NCBI RefSeq assembly: GCF_025787225.1
Contig: NZ_CP090958.1
Coordinates: forward strand, 3,210,550 to 3,274,549
Length of the DNA: 64,000 nucleotides
Direction of reading: 5' to 3'
Origin: Saxibacter everestensis
GTDB taxonomy: Bacteria > Actinomycetota > Actinomycetes > Actinomycetales > Brevibacteriaceae
Below the pieces are notes generated by a model. The model did no database searches and was not told where the DNA came from. It was given only the letters and a program-made list of their open reading frames with translations. A program made the position numbers and the translations under genes. Shown piece after piece: positions 44,617-53,534 of this stretch; within the stretch, counting starts at the first letter, position 1, and each line of letters opens with the position of its first letter.

Positions 44617-45569
44617 CGAGCCTCCTTCACCCGTGGATCAATGAGAACCTGCGCAAGATCGGCTAGCAGGCTTCCGACTACCGTTGCGATTGAGATAACC
44701 AGGACGCAGCCGAGCAGGATCGGAAAGTCGGGAGCCTGGGCCGCGCTCCAGAAGAGCAGGCCCATCCCCGGAAAGTTGAAGAGCTGCTCGACGACCAGCG
44801 CCCCGCCAAAAAGAACCGGAATGTAATACCCGAGCATCGTGGTGATCGCCGTCAGTGAGTTTCGAAAGACATGGCGTTGCAGAACTTTTCGCATTGGCGT
44901 CCCCTTGGCGAGCGCGGTCCGCACATAATCTTCGGACAGGTTGTCCAGGGTCGAACTGCGCATGTATCGGCTGAAGACGGCGACCATCCCGAGCGAGCCG
45001 GCTGCAACGGGAAGAATGAGTGCAGCAGGATCGCCGAGAATCTGCCAGATCGTGTCACCCTGCGGAGCCTGGGACGGCAGAATGGGCAAGACCTGGCTGA
45101 ACACGACGATCAGCACCAGTCCCAGGAAGAAGACCGGCGTCGCATAAGCGACAAACGACAGGGCGGTCAGTACGTAGTCCGAAGGTTTGCCCCGTCTGGA
45201 TGCCTGCCACAGCCCAACCGGGATCGCAATTGCCAGCCCTACCGCCGCCGAGAGCACCGACAACAGCAGCGTTTTCGGTAGCCGCTGGACGAGCATGTCG
45301 GACACTGAGGCGTTCAGGACATACGACGTGCCCAGATCACCCTGCAGCAGCCGGCCGAGATAGTCGATGTACTGCACAACAAGCGGCTTGTCCAGGCCCT
45401 GAGCGGTGTTGAAGAGCGCAATCTGCTCAGGGGTTGCCTGCACTCCGAGCACACCGCGGGCCGGCCCGCCCGGAAGTGCGTGCAGCAGCAGGAAGACGAT
45501 AATGGTGACGACGAAGACCACCACCAACGCCTGCCCGATGCGGCCAAGCATGAAGCGAAGTATGTCCAC
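44613..45569 (-). CDS. Dipeptide-type ABC transporter permease, DppB-like
   Basis: A 318-residue permease starting VDILRFMLGRIGQALVVVFV, the usual DppB first helix. HALPGGPARGVLG and RLLQGDLGTSYVLNASVSDM are the conserved periplasmic segments, and ALAKGTPMRKVLQRHVFRNS is the EAA-equivalent loop. GTG start with a weak ribosome binding site, 51 nt after the binding-protein stop. ATGA overlap with the DppC-like gene. Confidence 0.93.
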   Translation of the reverse strand: MDILRFMLGRIGQALVVVFVVTIIVFLLLHALPGGPARGVLGVQATPEQIALFNTAQGLDKPLVVQYIDYLGRLLQGDLGTSYVLNASVSDMLVQRLPKTLLLSVLSAAVGLAIAIPVGLWQASRRGKPSDYVLTALSFVAYATPVFFLGLVLIVVFSQVLPILPSQAPQGDTIWQILGDPAALILPVAAGSLGMVAVFSRYMRSSTLDNLSEDYVRTALAKGTPMRKVLQRHVFRNSLTAITTMLGYYIPVLFGGALVVEQLFNFPGMGLLFWSAAQAPDFPILLGCVLVISIATVVGSLLADLAQVLIDPRVKEAR

Positions 45570-45620
45570 TGGCGTTTCTTTCTCTCTGCAGACGGCGGGC
45601 CGGCAAGCTGACTGTCCTGA

Positions 45621-47426
45621 TTACCAGGACCAGCGCTGCGGGTAGATCTGATCGACGTCCTGTTCCGTGCCTTTCAGGCCGCTACCGGTCACGGCTACCT
45701 GGTAGACAGGGTTTGGCATCCAGACAACCGGCAAATCCTTGGCCAGCAGCGCGCTGTACTTCTGCATTGCGGAGCCATCGTTCGACATCATTGCGGCATC
45801 AAGCAGCTTGTCAGCTTCAGGATTCGAGTAGCCGCCGAAGTTGGACTTGCCACCCGTGCCGAAGATCTTCTCGCCGGTCGGATACGCGGGGAAGTACCAA
45901 CTGCCCGATGTGCCGAAGAATGACATCTGCCACTTGCACGCCGGGTCAGACGACTTGCATTCCTGCGCCTGGGCGAGCACCGAATTGACCGGAGCCGCCT
46001 GCACCGTCATCTTGATGCCGGTCTTCGACAGCGAGGACCGGATTTCGTTCATCATGTTGTCAGTCTCGGTTGACCCGTTCTGGGTCAGTACCGTGACCTC
46101 GAATTTCGTCCCCTTTGCCACTCCCTCGCCGCACTGCGTCTCACCGGAGCCGGCATCGTCGCAGACTGCGACGCCATCGTCACCGATGACCCAACCGTGT
46201 TCGGTCAGTATCGACTGCGCGGCGCCGGTGTCGAACGGGTACGGATTTCCGGTTTGCTCGGTGGAGAGGAAATCGGACTTGTTTCCCTGCGGGACCGGTC
46301 CGTAACCGGGCTGGGCGCTGTCGTTCCATACGACCTTGGAGATGCTCTTCTGGTCGACCGACTTCTGGATGGCCTGCCTGGCGTATAGCTGGGAGAAGAC
46401 CTTGCCCATTGTCGGGTTGTTGAAGTTGTACGGCATATAGGTGACCGACCAGCCCGGTTTCGGAGTGACGGCGTATCCCTGCTGCTCGAATTGGTCCTTT
46501 TGCGGCATTGCGGACGCCGTTATGTAGCCGTAGTCGAGCGACTTGCTCCGTAGGGCGTTCTGCTCAGCATCCGCCGAGGTGTAAGGAAGCAGATTAACTG
46601 TCTTGATCTTTGCCGGATCGGCGCCATCGTACTTCTCATTCTTCGAGAGCACGACCTTCCCTGAGGCGTCGAATGAACCCAGCGCGTAGGGCCCGAGAGT
46701 TGTTTTCCACAGCTTGTTCGTGGAATAGCTGCCCATGTCTTCCGCGGCGGCCTTAAGGTAGGCGAAGACTTTCTTCGCGCCGTCTGTGGTGCGGTCCAGG
46801 TCACTGGGGGTCTCGCCGTCGCCCGTTTTGTCCCAGGCGTGCTGTGGCATCGGCCGGACAACAGCCAATTGTGTCGACACAAGCCAGTCCTGGTTGTAGG
46901 CCTTGTCGAAGGTCAGTGAAAATGTCTGCTCGTCAACGGTGGTGAAGTCCGAGATGTTGTCCGGGATCCGGGTTTGCGAATAGTTCGCCCATTCTTCCTT
47001 GTTCGCCTTGACCAGGTTGTACCAGAATTCGACATCGCGACTGGTTAGTGGCTTGCCGTCCGTCCAGCTCATCTTGTTGAGCGTGATCGTGACAGTCTTT
47101 CCGTCGTCGGAGAACTTGTAGCTCTTCGCCGAACTCGCCTTCTTATCCCAGGCCATGCTTCCGCTCGCCGTGTTGTATGCGAAGAGCGGTACCCACATGC
47201 TGTCGATCAGCGAGGTATTTATCGTCGACGTGTGTCCGGCGGTACCCAGCGGCATGATCCAGTTCGGTGTTTGCGCTACCGGCCAGGCGTAGCTCACCGA
47301 ATCCTTGGCAGGCGTGTCGCTGTCGGCCCCGGAGCTTGAGCAACCTGCCATTAATCCCAAAGCAAGAGCCGCAGACGCAGCCAGCACGCTACGCGTCTTC
47401 TTGCCGAAGCTGTTACGGAAAGCCAC
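45621..47426 (-). CDS. Dipeptide-type ABC transporter substrate-binding lipoprotein, DppA-like
   Basis: About 601 residues, SBP_bac_5 family. A signal peptide (KKTRSVLAASAALALGLMAG then C) gives a lipid-anchored cysteine near residue 29. The core has TITLNKMSWTDGKPLTSRDV, KTVNLLPYTSADAEQNALRS, a long domain II and a typical C-terminus. I use the GTG at 47426 because GGAGG precedes it; the frame to 47480 is less likely. It is the first gene of the importer operon. Substrates of this family include peptides, nickel, heme and oligosaccharides, so the peptide label is only structural. Confidence 0.92.
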   Translation of the reverse strand: MAFRNSFGKKTRSVLAASAALALGLMAGCSSSGADSDTPAKDSVSYAWPVAQTPNWIMPLGTAGHTSTINTSLIDSMWVPLFAYNTASGSMAWDKKASSAKSYKFSDDGKTVTITLNKMSWTDGKPLTSRDVEFWYNLVKANKEEWANYSQTRIPDNISDFTTVDEQTFSLTFDKAYNQDWLVSTQLAVVRPMPQHAWDKTGDGETPSDLDRTTDGAKKVFAYLKAAAEDMGSYSTNKLWKTTLGPYALGSFDASGKVVLSKNEKYDGADPAKIKTVNLLPYTSADAEQNALRSKSLDYGYITASAMPQKDQFEQQGYAVTPKPGWSVTYMPYNFNNPTMGKVFSQLYARQAIQKSVDQKSISKVVWNDSAQPGYGPVPQGNKSDFLSTEQTGNPYPFDTGAAQSILTEHGWVIGDDGVAVCDDAGSGETQCGEGVAKGTKFEVTVLTQNGSTETDNMMNEIRSSLSKTGIKMTVQAAPVNSVLAQAQECKSSDPACKWQMSFFGTSGSWYFPAYPTGEKIFGTGGKSNFGGYSNPEADKLLDAAMMSNDGSAMQKYSALLAKDLPVVWMPNPVYQVAVTGSGLKGTEQDVDQIYPQRWSW

Positions 47427-47517
47427 GCTAGTCCTCCAGTTCACGCAACGCCCACCGACCTTCGAGGGGCGACAGTGCAATTCAAAGTTGACGATGGGAC
47501 GGCGCGTCCCGACACTT

Positions 47518-47547
47518 AGTTAACGGCGAGTTAATGAAGAAAGTCAA
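47518..47547 (-). promoter_or_regulatory. Promoter of the DppA operon with overlapping direct repeat operator
   Basis: Minus-strand -35 TTGACT (47547-47542), 17-nt spacer, then GTTAAC/TTAACT as -10. Two AGTTAA repeats (47518-47523 and 47529-47534) are 11 nt apart, one on the -10 and one in the spacer, so they face the same side of the helix. The divergent ROK regulator is the obvious candidate binder. The rest of the 47427-47746 gap is AT-rich and shows no gene. Confidence 0.5.
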
Positions 47548-47746
47548 CAGCTTCTGTAAAAAGAAAGTTATTTCAAAAATAGCAGAAGTCGGCAGGCAGA
47601 TATAACCAACAAGCACTGGAATACCGGGGCCAGCATCGAACTAGCGAAGGGCTCTGTCCAGTCGTGTTTGACAGCATCGATCGCAAAACAAATACTTACC
47701 TCTAACTACTTGACTTTGAATCACAGAAAGTCGGGATACTTAATTC

Positions 47747-48922
47747 ATGACTGAAAAAAGAACGACGCTTGATCGCCGTGCTGGGACAGCGTCGAAAAGC
47801 GTCAGCGCCAGGGTGCTGGCTCTCGTGGCATCCGGGCGGGCAAATTCCCGCGCCGAACTGTGCTCGGTTCTCGGGATGGCGCCCTCGTCAATCTCGATGG
47901 CAGTGGCCGGCCTCGTCCGTTCAGGTGCTCTGACAGAAGCGGGTGAAGGTGATTCAACTGGCGGACGCCGCCCTCGGATACTGTCCCTTGGCGGACAGTC
48001 GAACTACGTGGCATGCGCCGACCTGGGCGGGCATCACCTGCGAGTCGGCATAATGTCCGCCGACGGGAAACTGGAAGCGTCAAAGACCCTGCCCTTTGAC
48101 ATCGGGTCGGGTCCTGAAGCCTGTCTTGCCACATTAGGCATTGCCTTTGACCAGCTGATCACAGATCGCCCGGGGCGCACGTTGATGGGTCTCGGCATTT
48201 CTCTGCCGGGCCCAGTCAATGTCGAGGGCGGCTTCGTCGACTCTCCCTCGCGGATGCCGGGCTGGCACAGGTTCCCGTTTCGCGATGCACTCGCGGAGCG
48301 GTTCGAGACGACGACGGTTGTCGAAAACGATGCGAACGCTATGGCCGTTGGGGAGTACTCCGCGCAGCCGAACAAGCACCGCCAGATGATTGTGGTCAAG
48401 GCCGGAACTGCTATTGGTTCGGGCCTGATTATCGATGGCCAGATCTATCAGGGCGCGAACGGAGCAGCGGGCGACATTACTCACGCCCGGACTCCGGCCG
48501 CGGGCAGCTACCCGTGTTCCTGCGGTAACCGTGGCTGCCTGGAAACTATTGCGTCAGGAGCCGCCGTCGCGCGGATGCTGGGCGAGCGCGGCACCACCAT
48601 CAACGATTCAAGCGACATAGTCGCCCTGGTTGAGGACGCGCATCCCGAGGCGACCGCACTTGTCCGAGACTCCGGACGGCACCTGGGCTCGGTCATGTCA
48701 GCGATCGTCAACTTCTTCAACCCGTCGGCGGTGCTTCTCGGCGGCACTTTCTCCACCCTCGAGCCTTTCGTTGCATCGTTCAGGAGCCAGCTCTACGAGG
48801 GGTGTCATCCCCTGGTGACCAAGCACCTCGTGATCGGGACTTCGCTTCTCGGAGCAGACTCCGGACTTGCCGGTGCGGGCCGGCTCGCACTCCACGCCGC
48901 GTTTGACACTTATTCGCACTAG
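47747..48922 (+). CDS. ROK family transcriptional regulator (NagC/XylR type)
   Basis: A 391-residue ROK repressor. The N-terminal winged HTH spans about residues 15-75 (KSVSARVLALVASGRANSRA, LGMAPSSISMAVAGLVRSGA). The sugar-kinase-like ROK domain includes YVACADLGGHHLRVGI, VVENDANAMAVGEYSA, GAAGDITHARTPAAG, and the zinc region YPCSCGNRGCLETIASG. It is divergent from the DppA operon and upstream of the M81 and CutC genes, which it may co-regulate. The ligand is expected to be a sugar or amino sugar derivative. Confidence 0.9.
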   Translation: MTEKRTTLDRRAGTASKSVSARVLALVASGRANSRAELCSVLGMAPSSISMAVAGLVRSGALTEAGEGDSTGGRRPRILSLGGQSNYVACADLGGHHLRVGIMSADGKLEASKTLPFDIGSGPEACLATLGIAFDQLITDRPGRTLMGLGISLPGPVNVEGGFVDSPSRMPGWHRFPFRDALAERFETTTVVENDANAMAVGEYSAQPNKHRQMIVVKAGTAIGSGLIIDGQIYQGANGAAGDITHARTPAAGSYPCSCGNRGCLETIASGAAVARMLGERGTTINDSSDIVALVEDAHPEATALVRDSGRHLGSVMSAIVNFFNPSAVLLGGTFSTLEPFVASFRSQLYEGCHPLVTKHLVIGTSLLGADSGLAGAGRLALHAAFDTYSH

Positions 48923-48968
48923 CTTTCGCCATCGCTGCCCCGCGCCCATCAACCGACAGGAAAATCAC

Positions 48969-50465
48969 GTGTCGCTTACACTTCCGCGAATCGCAATAGC
49001 CGGCCTGAGTCTTGAGGCCAGCACCTTCTCACCAGCACGGACGACGACGGCGATGTTGTCGCCCAAACGCGGCGCCGAGATTCTCGACGGACGGCCGTTC
49101 TGGCAGCCCGGCGGGGCATTGCACGATGCTGCGGAATGGGTCCCGATCCTGCAAGGCCGGGGAATCCCCGGAGGTCCGGTGCCGCGCGAGGACTACGAAG
49201 ACCTCAAGTCGGAGATCCTCGGCGGGCTGAAGGACGCCGGGAGGCTCGATGGATTGGTCTTCGACATTCACGGCGCGATGAGCGTCATCGGCATGGATGA
49301 CGCCGAGGGCGATCTTGCGGTGGCCATTCGAGATGTGGTCGGTCCCGACGTAATCATCAGCACCGGCATGGACCTGCACGGTAACGTCAGCTGGCGTCTG
49401 GCGCACGCCCTCGACCTGTTGACGTGCTACCGGATGGCGCCGCACGAAGATGCGCTGGAAACCAAGGAACGCGCCGTGCGCAATCTGCTCGACCGTCTCG
49501 CACTACCCGCGAAGGAACGCCGTCCGCGCAAGGCGTGGATACCGATCCCCATCCTCCTGCCCGGCGAAAAGACGAGTACCCGGATCGAGCCGGCGCGAAG
49601 TCTGTACGACATGGTGCCCAGAACAGAGGCGCTGCCAGGCGTGCTGGACGCGGCGATCTGGATCGGCTACGCCTGGGCCGATGAACCCCGGAACTGCGCG
49701 GTCGTCATGGTGACCGGCGACGATGCCGGGCTGATCAGCGCGGAAGCCGAGAAGATCGCACAGGCCGTCTGGGAGCGACATGAAGACTTCTCGTTCGTTG
49801 CGCCGGCCGGCTCTCTCGATCTGTGCCTTGAAACCGCGCTGCGCAGCGACAAGCGCCCGTACTTCATCAGCGATTCGGGCGATAACCCGACTGCCGGAGG
49901 CGCCGGTGACGTCACCTGGACGCTTCGCGAATTGCTGATGCATGACGACCTGGTCAGTGGTGCTGTCACTGCCATTTATGCCTCGATTCCGGATCCGCAC
50001 GCCGTCGAGCAATGTGTGGAAGCCGGCATTGGCGGATCCGTTTCACTGAGCGTTGGGGCGATTGTCGACGCCGGGCCGGCGGGCCCGGCGATGCTGACTG
50101 GAATCGTCGAGCACATTCGTCACGGAGACGAGCACGCCGGTACCGAGGTGGTCGTCCGAGTCGGCGGTCTGAGCGTGATCATCACCGGCAGCCGAAAGCC
50201 GTACCACCTGGAGCGTGATTTCTCCCAGCTGGGCCTCGATCCTCGTTCCGCCGATATCGTCATCGTGAAGATCGGCTACCTGGAACCCGAGCTATTCGAC
50301 ATGGCGGCCGACTGGATGCTGGCACTGACTCCCGGCGGAGTTGACCAGGACCTGCTTCGGCTGGGCCACCACCGCATCAGCAGGCCGATGTACCCGTTCG
50401 ACGTTGATTTCGACGCCCCCGATCTGTCGGCCCGAATCGTGCCGGCCGCGGATGAGGACATTTGA
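48969..50465 (+). CDS. M81 family metallopeptidase (MlrC-like)
   Basis: A 498-residue protein of the M81/MlrC (microcystinase C) family. It starts RIAIAGLSLEASTFSPARTT and has LDGLVFDIHGAMSVIGMDDA and DVIISTGMDLHGNVSWRLAH, the aspartate/histidine sets expected to bind zinc. SDSGDNPTAGGAGDVTWTLR is strongly conserved in the family. The GTG at 48969 follows CAGGAAAATCAC; the longer frame to 48867 overlaps the ROK gene and is rejected. It is followed directly by cutC. Family members outside microcystin degraders have unknown substrates; here a peptide or peptide-sugar brought in by the Dpp-like importer is plausible. Confidence 0.88.
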   Translation: MSLTLPRIAIAGLSLEASTFSPARTTTAMLSPKRGAEILDGRPFWQPGGALHDAAEWVPILQGRGIPGGPVPREDYEDLKSEILGGLKDAGRLDGLVFDIHGAMSVIGMDDAEGDLAVAIRDVVGPDVIISTGMDLHGNVSWRLAHALDLLTCYRMAPHEDALETKERAVRNLLDRLALPAKERRPRKAWIPIPILLPGEKTSTRIEPARSLYDMVPRTEALPGVLDAAIWIGYAWADEPRNCAVVMVTGDDAGLISAEAEKIAQAVWERHEDFSFVAPAGSLDLCLETALRSDKRPYFISDSGDNPTAGGAGDVTWTLRELLMHDDLVSGAVTAIYASIPDPHAVEQCVEAGIGGSVSLSVGAIVDAGPAGPAMLTGIVEHIRHGDEHAGTEVVVRVGGLSVIITGSRKPYHLERDFSQLGLDPRSADIVIVKIGYLEPELFDMAADWMLALTPGGVDQDLLRLGHHRISRPMYPFDVDFDAPDLSARIVPAADEDI

Positions 50466-50467
50466 CC

Positions 50468-51232
50468 ATGCGGCAGCCCGACCTGGAGATTGCGGTCAAC
50501 AGCGCCGCCGGCGCACTCACCGCCTGCACCGCCGGCGCTGACCGTGCGGAACTCTGCACGGCTATGGAACTTGGCGGGCTCACACCGTCCGAGGGCCAGA
50601 GCGAGGCTGTGCTCAACGCTGTCGAAGGACGGCTTTTCGGCATTCACGCCCTGATACGACCGCGCCCCGGTGATTTCGTCTATGACGACGCGGAGGCTGC
50701 GATCGCTCTCCGCGAGGTAGCCGCGCTCGTTCGGCAGGGCGTGCATGGCGTTGTGATCGGCGCGCTACGCGAAGACGGCACGGCGGATCTCACCCTGACC
50801 AGGGCTTTGGCCGACGCGGCGAAGGCGATAAACCCGGATGTCGAGGTTACATTTCACCGCGCCATCGATCACTCCGCGGACCCGGTGGGCTGCCTCAGGT
50901 CCCTGGCCGGAATCGGCGTGGATCGGGTGCTGACCTCCGGGCAGGCTCGACGTGCCGTGGAGGGGCTCGAGGTGCTGCGCGCACTCGTTGACGTCGCCGC
51001 CGGAGAGATTCAGATAATGGCCGGAGGCGGGGTACACCCCGATGACATAGCCGTCCTTCGAGAATCCGGACTCGGCGCTGTTCACCTCTCGGCCAAGCAG
51101 ATCTTCAGCCGTGGGAATAGCCGGATTTCGCTCGGTTCAAACGATGGAGCGGATCCGGACGCATACTTCGTGACGAACCCGGACATCGTGCTGGCAGCGG
51201 CTCGCGCAATTGCGGCCCCCGTCGTGCAGTGA
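50468..51232 (+). CDS. CutC family protein (copper homeostasis family)
   Basis: A 254-residue TIM-barrel CutC-family protein. Features are LEIAVNSAAGALTACTAGAD, RAELCTAMELGGLTPSEGQ, IHALIRPRPGDFVYDDAE, GVVIGALREDG, VTFHRAIDH, GVDRVLTSGQARRA and IQIMAGGGVHPDDI, all standard CutC blocks. CutC was linked to copper in E. coli, but its reaction is doubtful and the context here (ROK proteins, M81, Dpp-type importer) points to catabolism of a sugar-like or peptide compound. I use the ATG at 50468; a TTG at 50462 overlaps the upstream stop. The stop is 2 nt before a long hairpin repeat. Confidence 0.85.
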   Translation: MRQPDLEIAVNSAAGALTACTAGADRAELCTAMELGGLTPSEGQSEAVLNAVEGRLFGIHALIRPRPGDFVYDDAEAAIALREVAALVRQGVHGVVIGALREDGTADLTLTRALADAAKAINPDVEVTFHRAIDHSADPVGCLRSLAGIGVDRVLTSGQARRAVEGLEVLRALVDVAAGEIQIMAGGGVHPDDIAVLRESGLGAVHLSAKQIFSRGNSRISLGSNDGADPDAYFVTNPDIVLAAARAIAAPVVQ

Positions 51233-51233
51233 C

Positions 51234-51293
51234 TCGTGGTTAAGGCAGACGAGTCGTGTGAAACAACCCACGACTCGTCTGCCTTAGCCACGA
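51234..51293. repeat. Long hairpin repeat, family member 3
   Basis: Arms of 25 nt (51234-51258 and 51269-51293) pair at 24 of 25 positions, with a 10-nt loop. They share the outer TCGTGG and inner CGAGTCGTG blocks with members 1 and 2, and the TAAGGCA middle with the right arm of member 2. It lies between convergent cutC and the TetR gene. Confidence 0.75.
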
Positions 51294-51315
51294 CTGAGGC
51301 GGCGTCCGACCGCGA

Positions 51316-51993
51316 TCAGGCAGTGAGCCGCTTCAGCCGAGCTCGCAGACCGTCAATCAGAACCTCAAGCCCGATCTCAAATGTGAGGGCGGCCTCGCTC
51401 ACCCCTGCGCCGTCCGCCTGGGCCTTCCGCTCCCGCAGCCCCCGGTCGAGTGTCGGGGCCAGGTCTGTGTGCGGTTTCGGGTCCATGTTGCCAACTGGGG
51501 CCAGCGCATCCAACGCTGACCCGATAATGAAGGATTCCGTCGCGACGATTGTCGAGACGATCTCTGTTTCCGGCCATCCACCCCGCACCAGCGCACTGCT
51601 GACCGCCTCGTAGTTCTCAACCACATTCCGCTCACCGTCGATTGGCAGCATAGCCAGCAAGGCGATGATTTCCGGATGGGCGGCGAATGCCGATCGGTAC
51701 GACCTCGCCCAGGCAATCATTGCCTCATCCCAGGGCAACCGAGCAAAAACGTCCGGCTCCATCCGCCGAGAAATCCGACCGCGCATCCCGTTCAGCACCG
51801 CATTCTTGTTCGCCACATGGTTGTACAGCGCAGGCGTCTGCACGCCCAGCGCTTCTGCCAGCCGGGTCATCGTGAAGCCGTCGGCACCGGTCGCCTGCAG
51901 CACCTCAAAGGCGGTGGAGATGATCAGTTCCCGGCTGAGCAGCGAGGTTTTCGGCCGGCCAGCCCTCCTTCGACCGACTTCTTTGGTCGTCAC
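51316..51993 (-). CDS. TetR family transcriptional regulator
   Basis: A 225-residue TetR-type repressor. The HTH spans about residues 20-65 (LLSRELIISTAFEVLQATGA, FTMTRLAEALGVQTPALYNH, VANKNAVLNGMRGRI). The C-terminal ligand domain resembles TetR_C class proteins (MIAWARSYRSAFAAHPEIIA, EFSTIVATESFIIGSALDAL-like segment). The GTG at 51993 is preceded by GGGAG. It is divergent from the APC permease, 119 nt away, and likely controls it and the amidohydrolase. Confidence 0.88.
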   Translation of the reverse strand: MTTKEVGRRRAGRPKTSLLSRELIISTAFEVLQATGADGFTMTRLAEALGVQTPALYNHVANKNAVLNGMRGRISRRMEPDVFARLPWDEAMIAWARSYRSAFAAHPEIIALLAMLPIDGERNVVENYEAVSSALVRGGWPETEIVSTIVATESFIIGSALDALAPVGNMDPKPHTDLAPTLDRGLRERKAQADGAGVSEAALTFEIGLEVLIDGLRARLKRLTA

Positions 51994-52112
51994 GAATTCT
52001 CCCGAGGTTGTTGTGATGTGACCTGCACTACAGTTACACTCCTCGAAGTAATTAAAGACATTAATTTTTGTCCAGCGGTTCCGTCTTCGCTTCTACCGTT
52101 AAGGAAATCGCA

Positions 52113-53489
52113 ATGACCGCCAACGCTGTCCCGCCTCGTACCGCATCGGAGCGGCCACGACTGCGACGCTCTCTTGGCCTCACCGGGCTGACCATCTTCG
52201 GCCTCACCTACCTTGGCCTCGGCGCGGTCTTCACCGTGTATGGGCCCGGCGTAGAGATCACCGACGGCCACCTCCCGGCCGCGTACATCCTTGCGACTGC
52301 CACAATGCTGTTCACCGCCTACTCCTACGGCCGGATGGCGGTGAAATTCCCTGTCGCAGGATCGGCCTACACCTACTCCCAGCAGTCCTTCGGCGGAAAC
52401 ATCGGGTTCCTGACCGGCTGGACGCTCATGCTCGACTACCTCTTCCTGCCGATGATCAACTTCCTGCTGATCGGCATCTACCTCAACGCCCAGTTCCCCG
52501 CGATTCCACAGTTCGTGTTTACCCTGGCCGGGCTACTCATCGTGCTCGGACTCAACATTGTCGGCATCAAGATCGTCGCCAAGCTGAACTTCCTCGCCGT
52601 CGGACTTGGGGTGCTGATCACCGTACTCTTCGTGGTTTTCTCCATTCGGTTCGCCTCCTCCGCCGACGCCCAAGTCTCCCTTCTGACCCCGCTGGTTCCC
52701 GGCGAGGGCGGTATCGGCCCGATTTTTGCCGGGGCGGCGGTGCTCGCACTGGCCTTCCTCGGCTTCGACGCGGTGTCCACCCTGTCCGAAGAGGCACGAC
52801 GGCCGAAAAAGGACATTCCCCGGGCGATCATGCTCACCACGCTGATCGGTGGCGGCACGTTCTTCGTGGTGGCTCTGGCCGGCTCGCTGGTCTATCCGGA
52901 TTGGCGGCAGATCACCAATCTCGACGCCGCCGGCCTCGAGATGATGCAACGAGTGGGCGGTTCCGCCCTGCAGGCCCTGTTCGTGGTGGTCTACATCGTC
53001 GGGACAATACTTTGCGGCGCAGCCTCCCAGGTCAGTGTCTCCCGGATTCTCTATTCGATGGGCCGCGACGGGATTCTGCCGAGGCCGTTCGGTTACCTGC
53101 ACCCGCGTTTTCGCACCCCGGTTTTCGCAGCCATCGTCGTCTCGGCGTTCTCGCTCGTAGCGCTCTTCATCAGCCTGGACGCGGCCGTGACGATCATCAA
53201 CTTCGGCGCGCTTGCCGCTTTCTCGATGGTGAACCTCTCCGTGATCAAGAGTTATCTGTTCGACCAGCGACGCCGGTCGCCGCTCGATCTGTTCCGCTAC
53301 GGCCTGCTGCCGGCGGTCGGCTTCGCGCTGACCCTGTGGCTGTGGACGTCGCTGACCGGCTTCACCTTCGTCGTCGGGCTCTGCTGGATGCTCGTCGGAG
53401 CCGTCATTCTGGCGGTCCGCACCAGGTTCTTCCGCCGCAAGCCGCCGATGATGGACTTCTCCGAGCGCGAAGAGCTCGAAGTCTCCTGA
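52113..53489 (+). CDS. APC superfamily amino acid/amine permease
   Basis: A 458-residue APC-family permease with about 12 helices. RRSLGLTGLTIFGLTYLGLG is the first helix with the glycine-rich substrate-binding unwound region, followed by GRMAVKFPVAGSAYTYSQQ and GFLTGWTLMLDYLFLPMINF. GFDAVSTLSEEARRPKKDIP is the highly conserved inter-helix loop. The ATG at 52113 follows AAGGAAATCGCA; the longer frame to 52068 lacks support. The nearest named relatives I would expect are PuuP/ethanolamine-type transporters, but substrate is uncertain. The amidohydrolase gene begins 45 nt downstream. Confidence 0.88.
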   Translation: MTANAVPPRTASERPRLRRSLGLTGLTIFGLTYLGLGAVFTVYGPGVEITDGHLPAAYILATATMLFTAYSYGRMAVKFPVAGSAYTYSQQSFGGNIGFLTGWTLMLDYLFLPMINFLLIGIYLNAQFPAIPQFVFTLAGLLIVLGLNIVGIKIVAKLNFLAVGLGVLITVLFVVFSIRFASSADAQVSLLTPLVPGEGGIGPIFAGAAVLALAFLGFDAVSTLSEEARRPKKDIPRAIMLTTLIGGGTFFVVALAGSLVYPDWRQITNLDAAGLEMMQRVGGSALQALFVVVYIVGTILCGAASQVSVSRILYSMGRDGILPRPFGYLHPRFRTPVFAAIVVSAFSLVALFISLDAAVTIINFGALAAFSMVNLSVIKSYLFDQRRRSPLDLFRYGLLPAVGFALTLWLWTSLTGFTFVVGLCWMLVGAVILAVRTRFFRRKPPMMDFSEREELEVS

Positions 53490-53534
53490 CCATCCGCTGC
53501 CTGCCATCGCCCCCTACTGTAAGGAGTCATTTCC

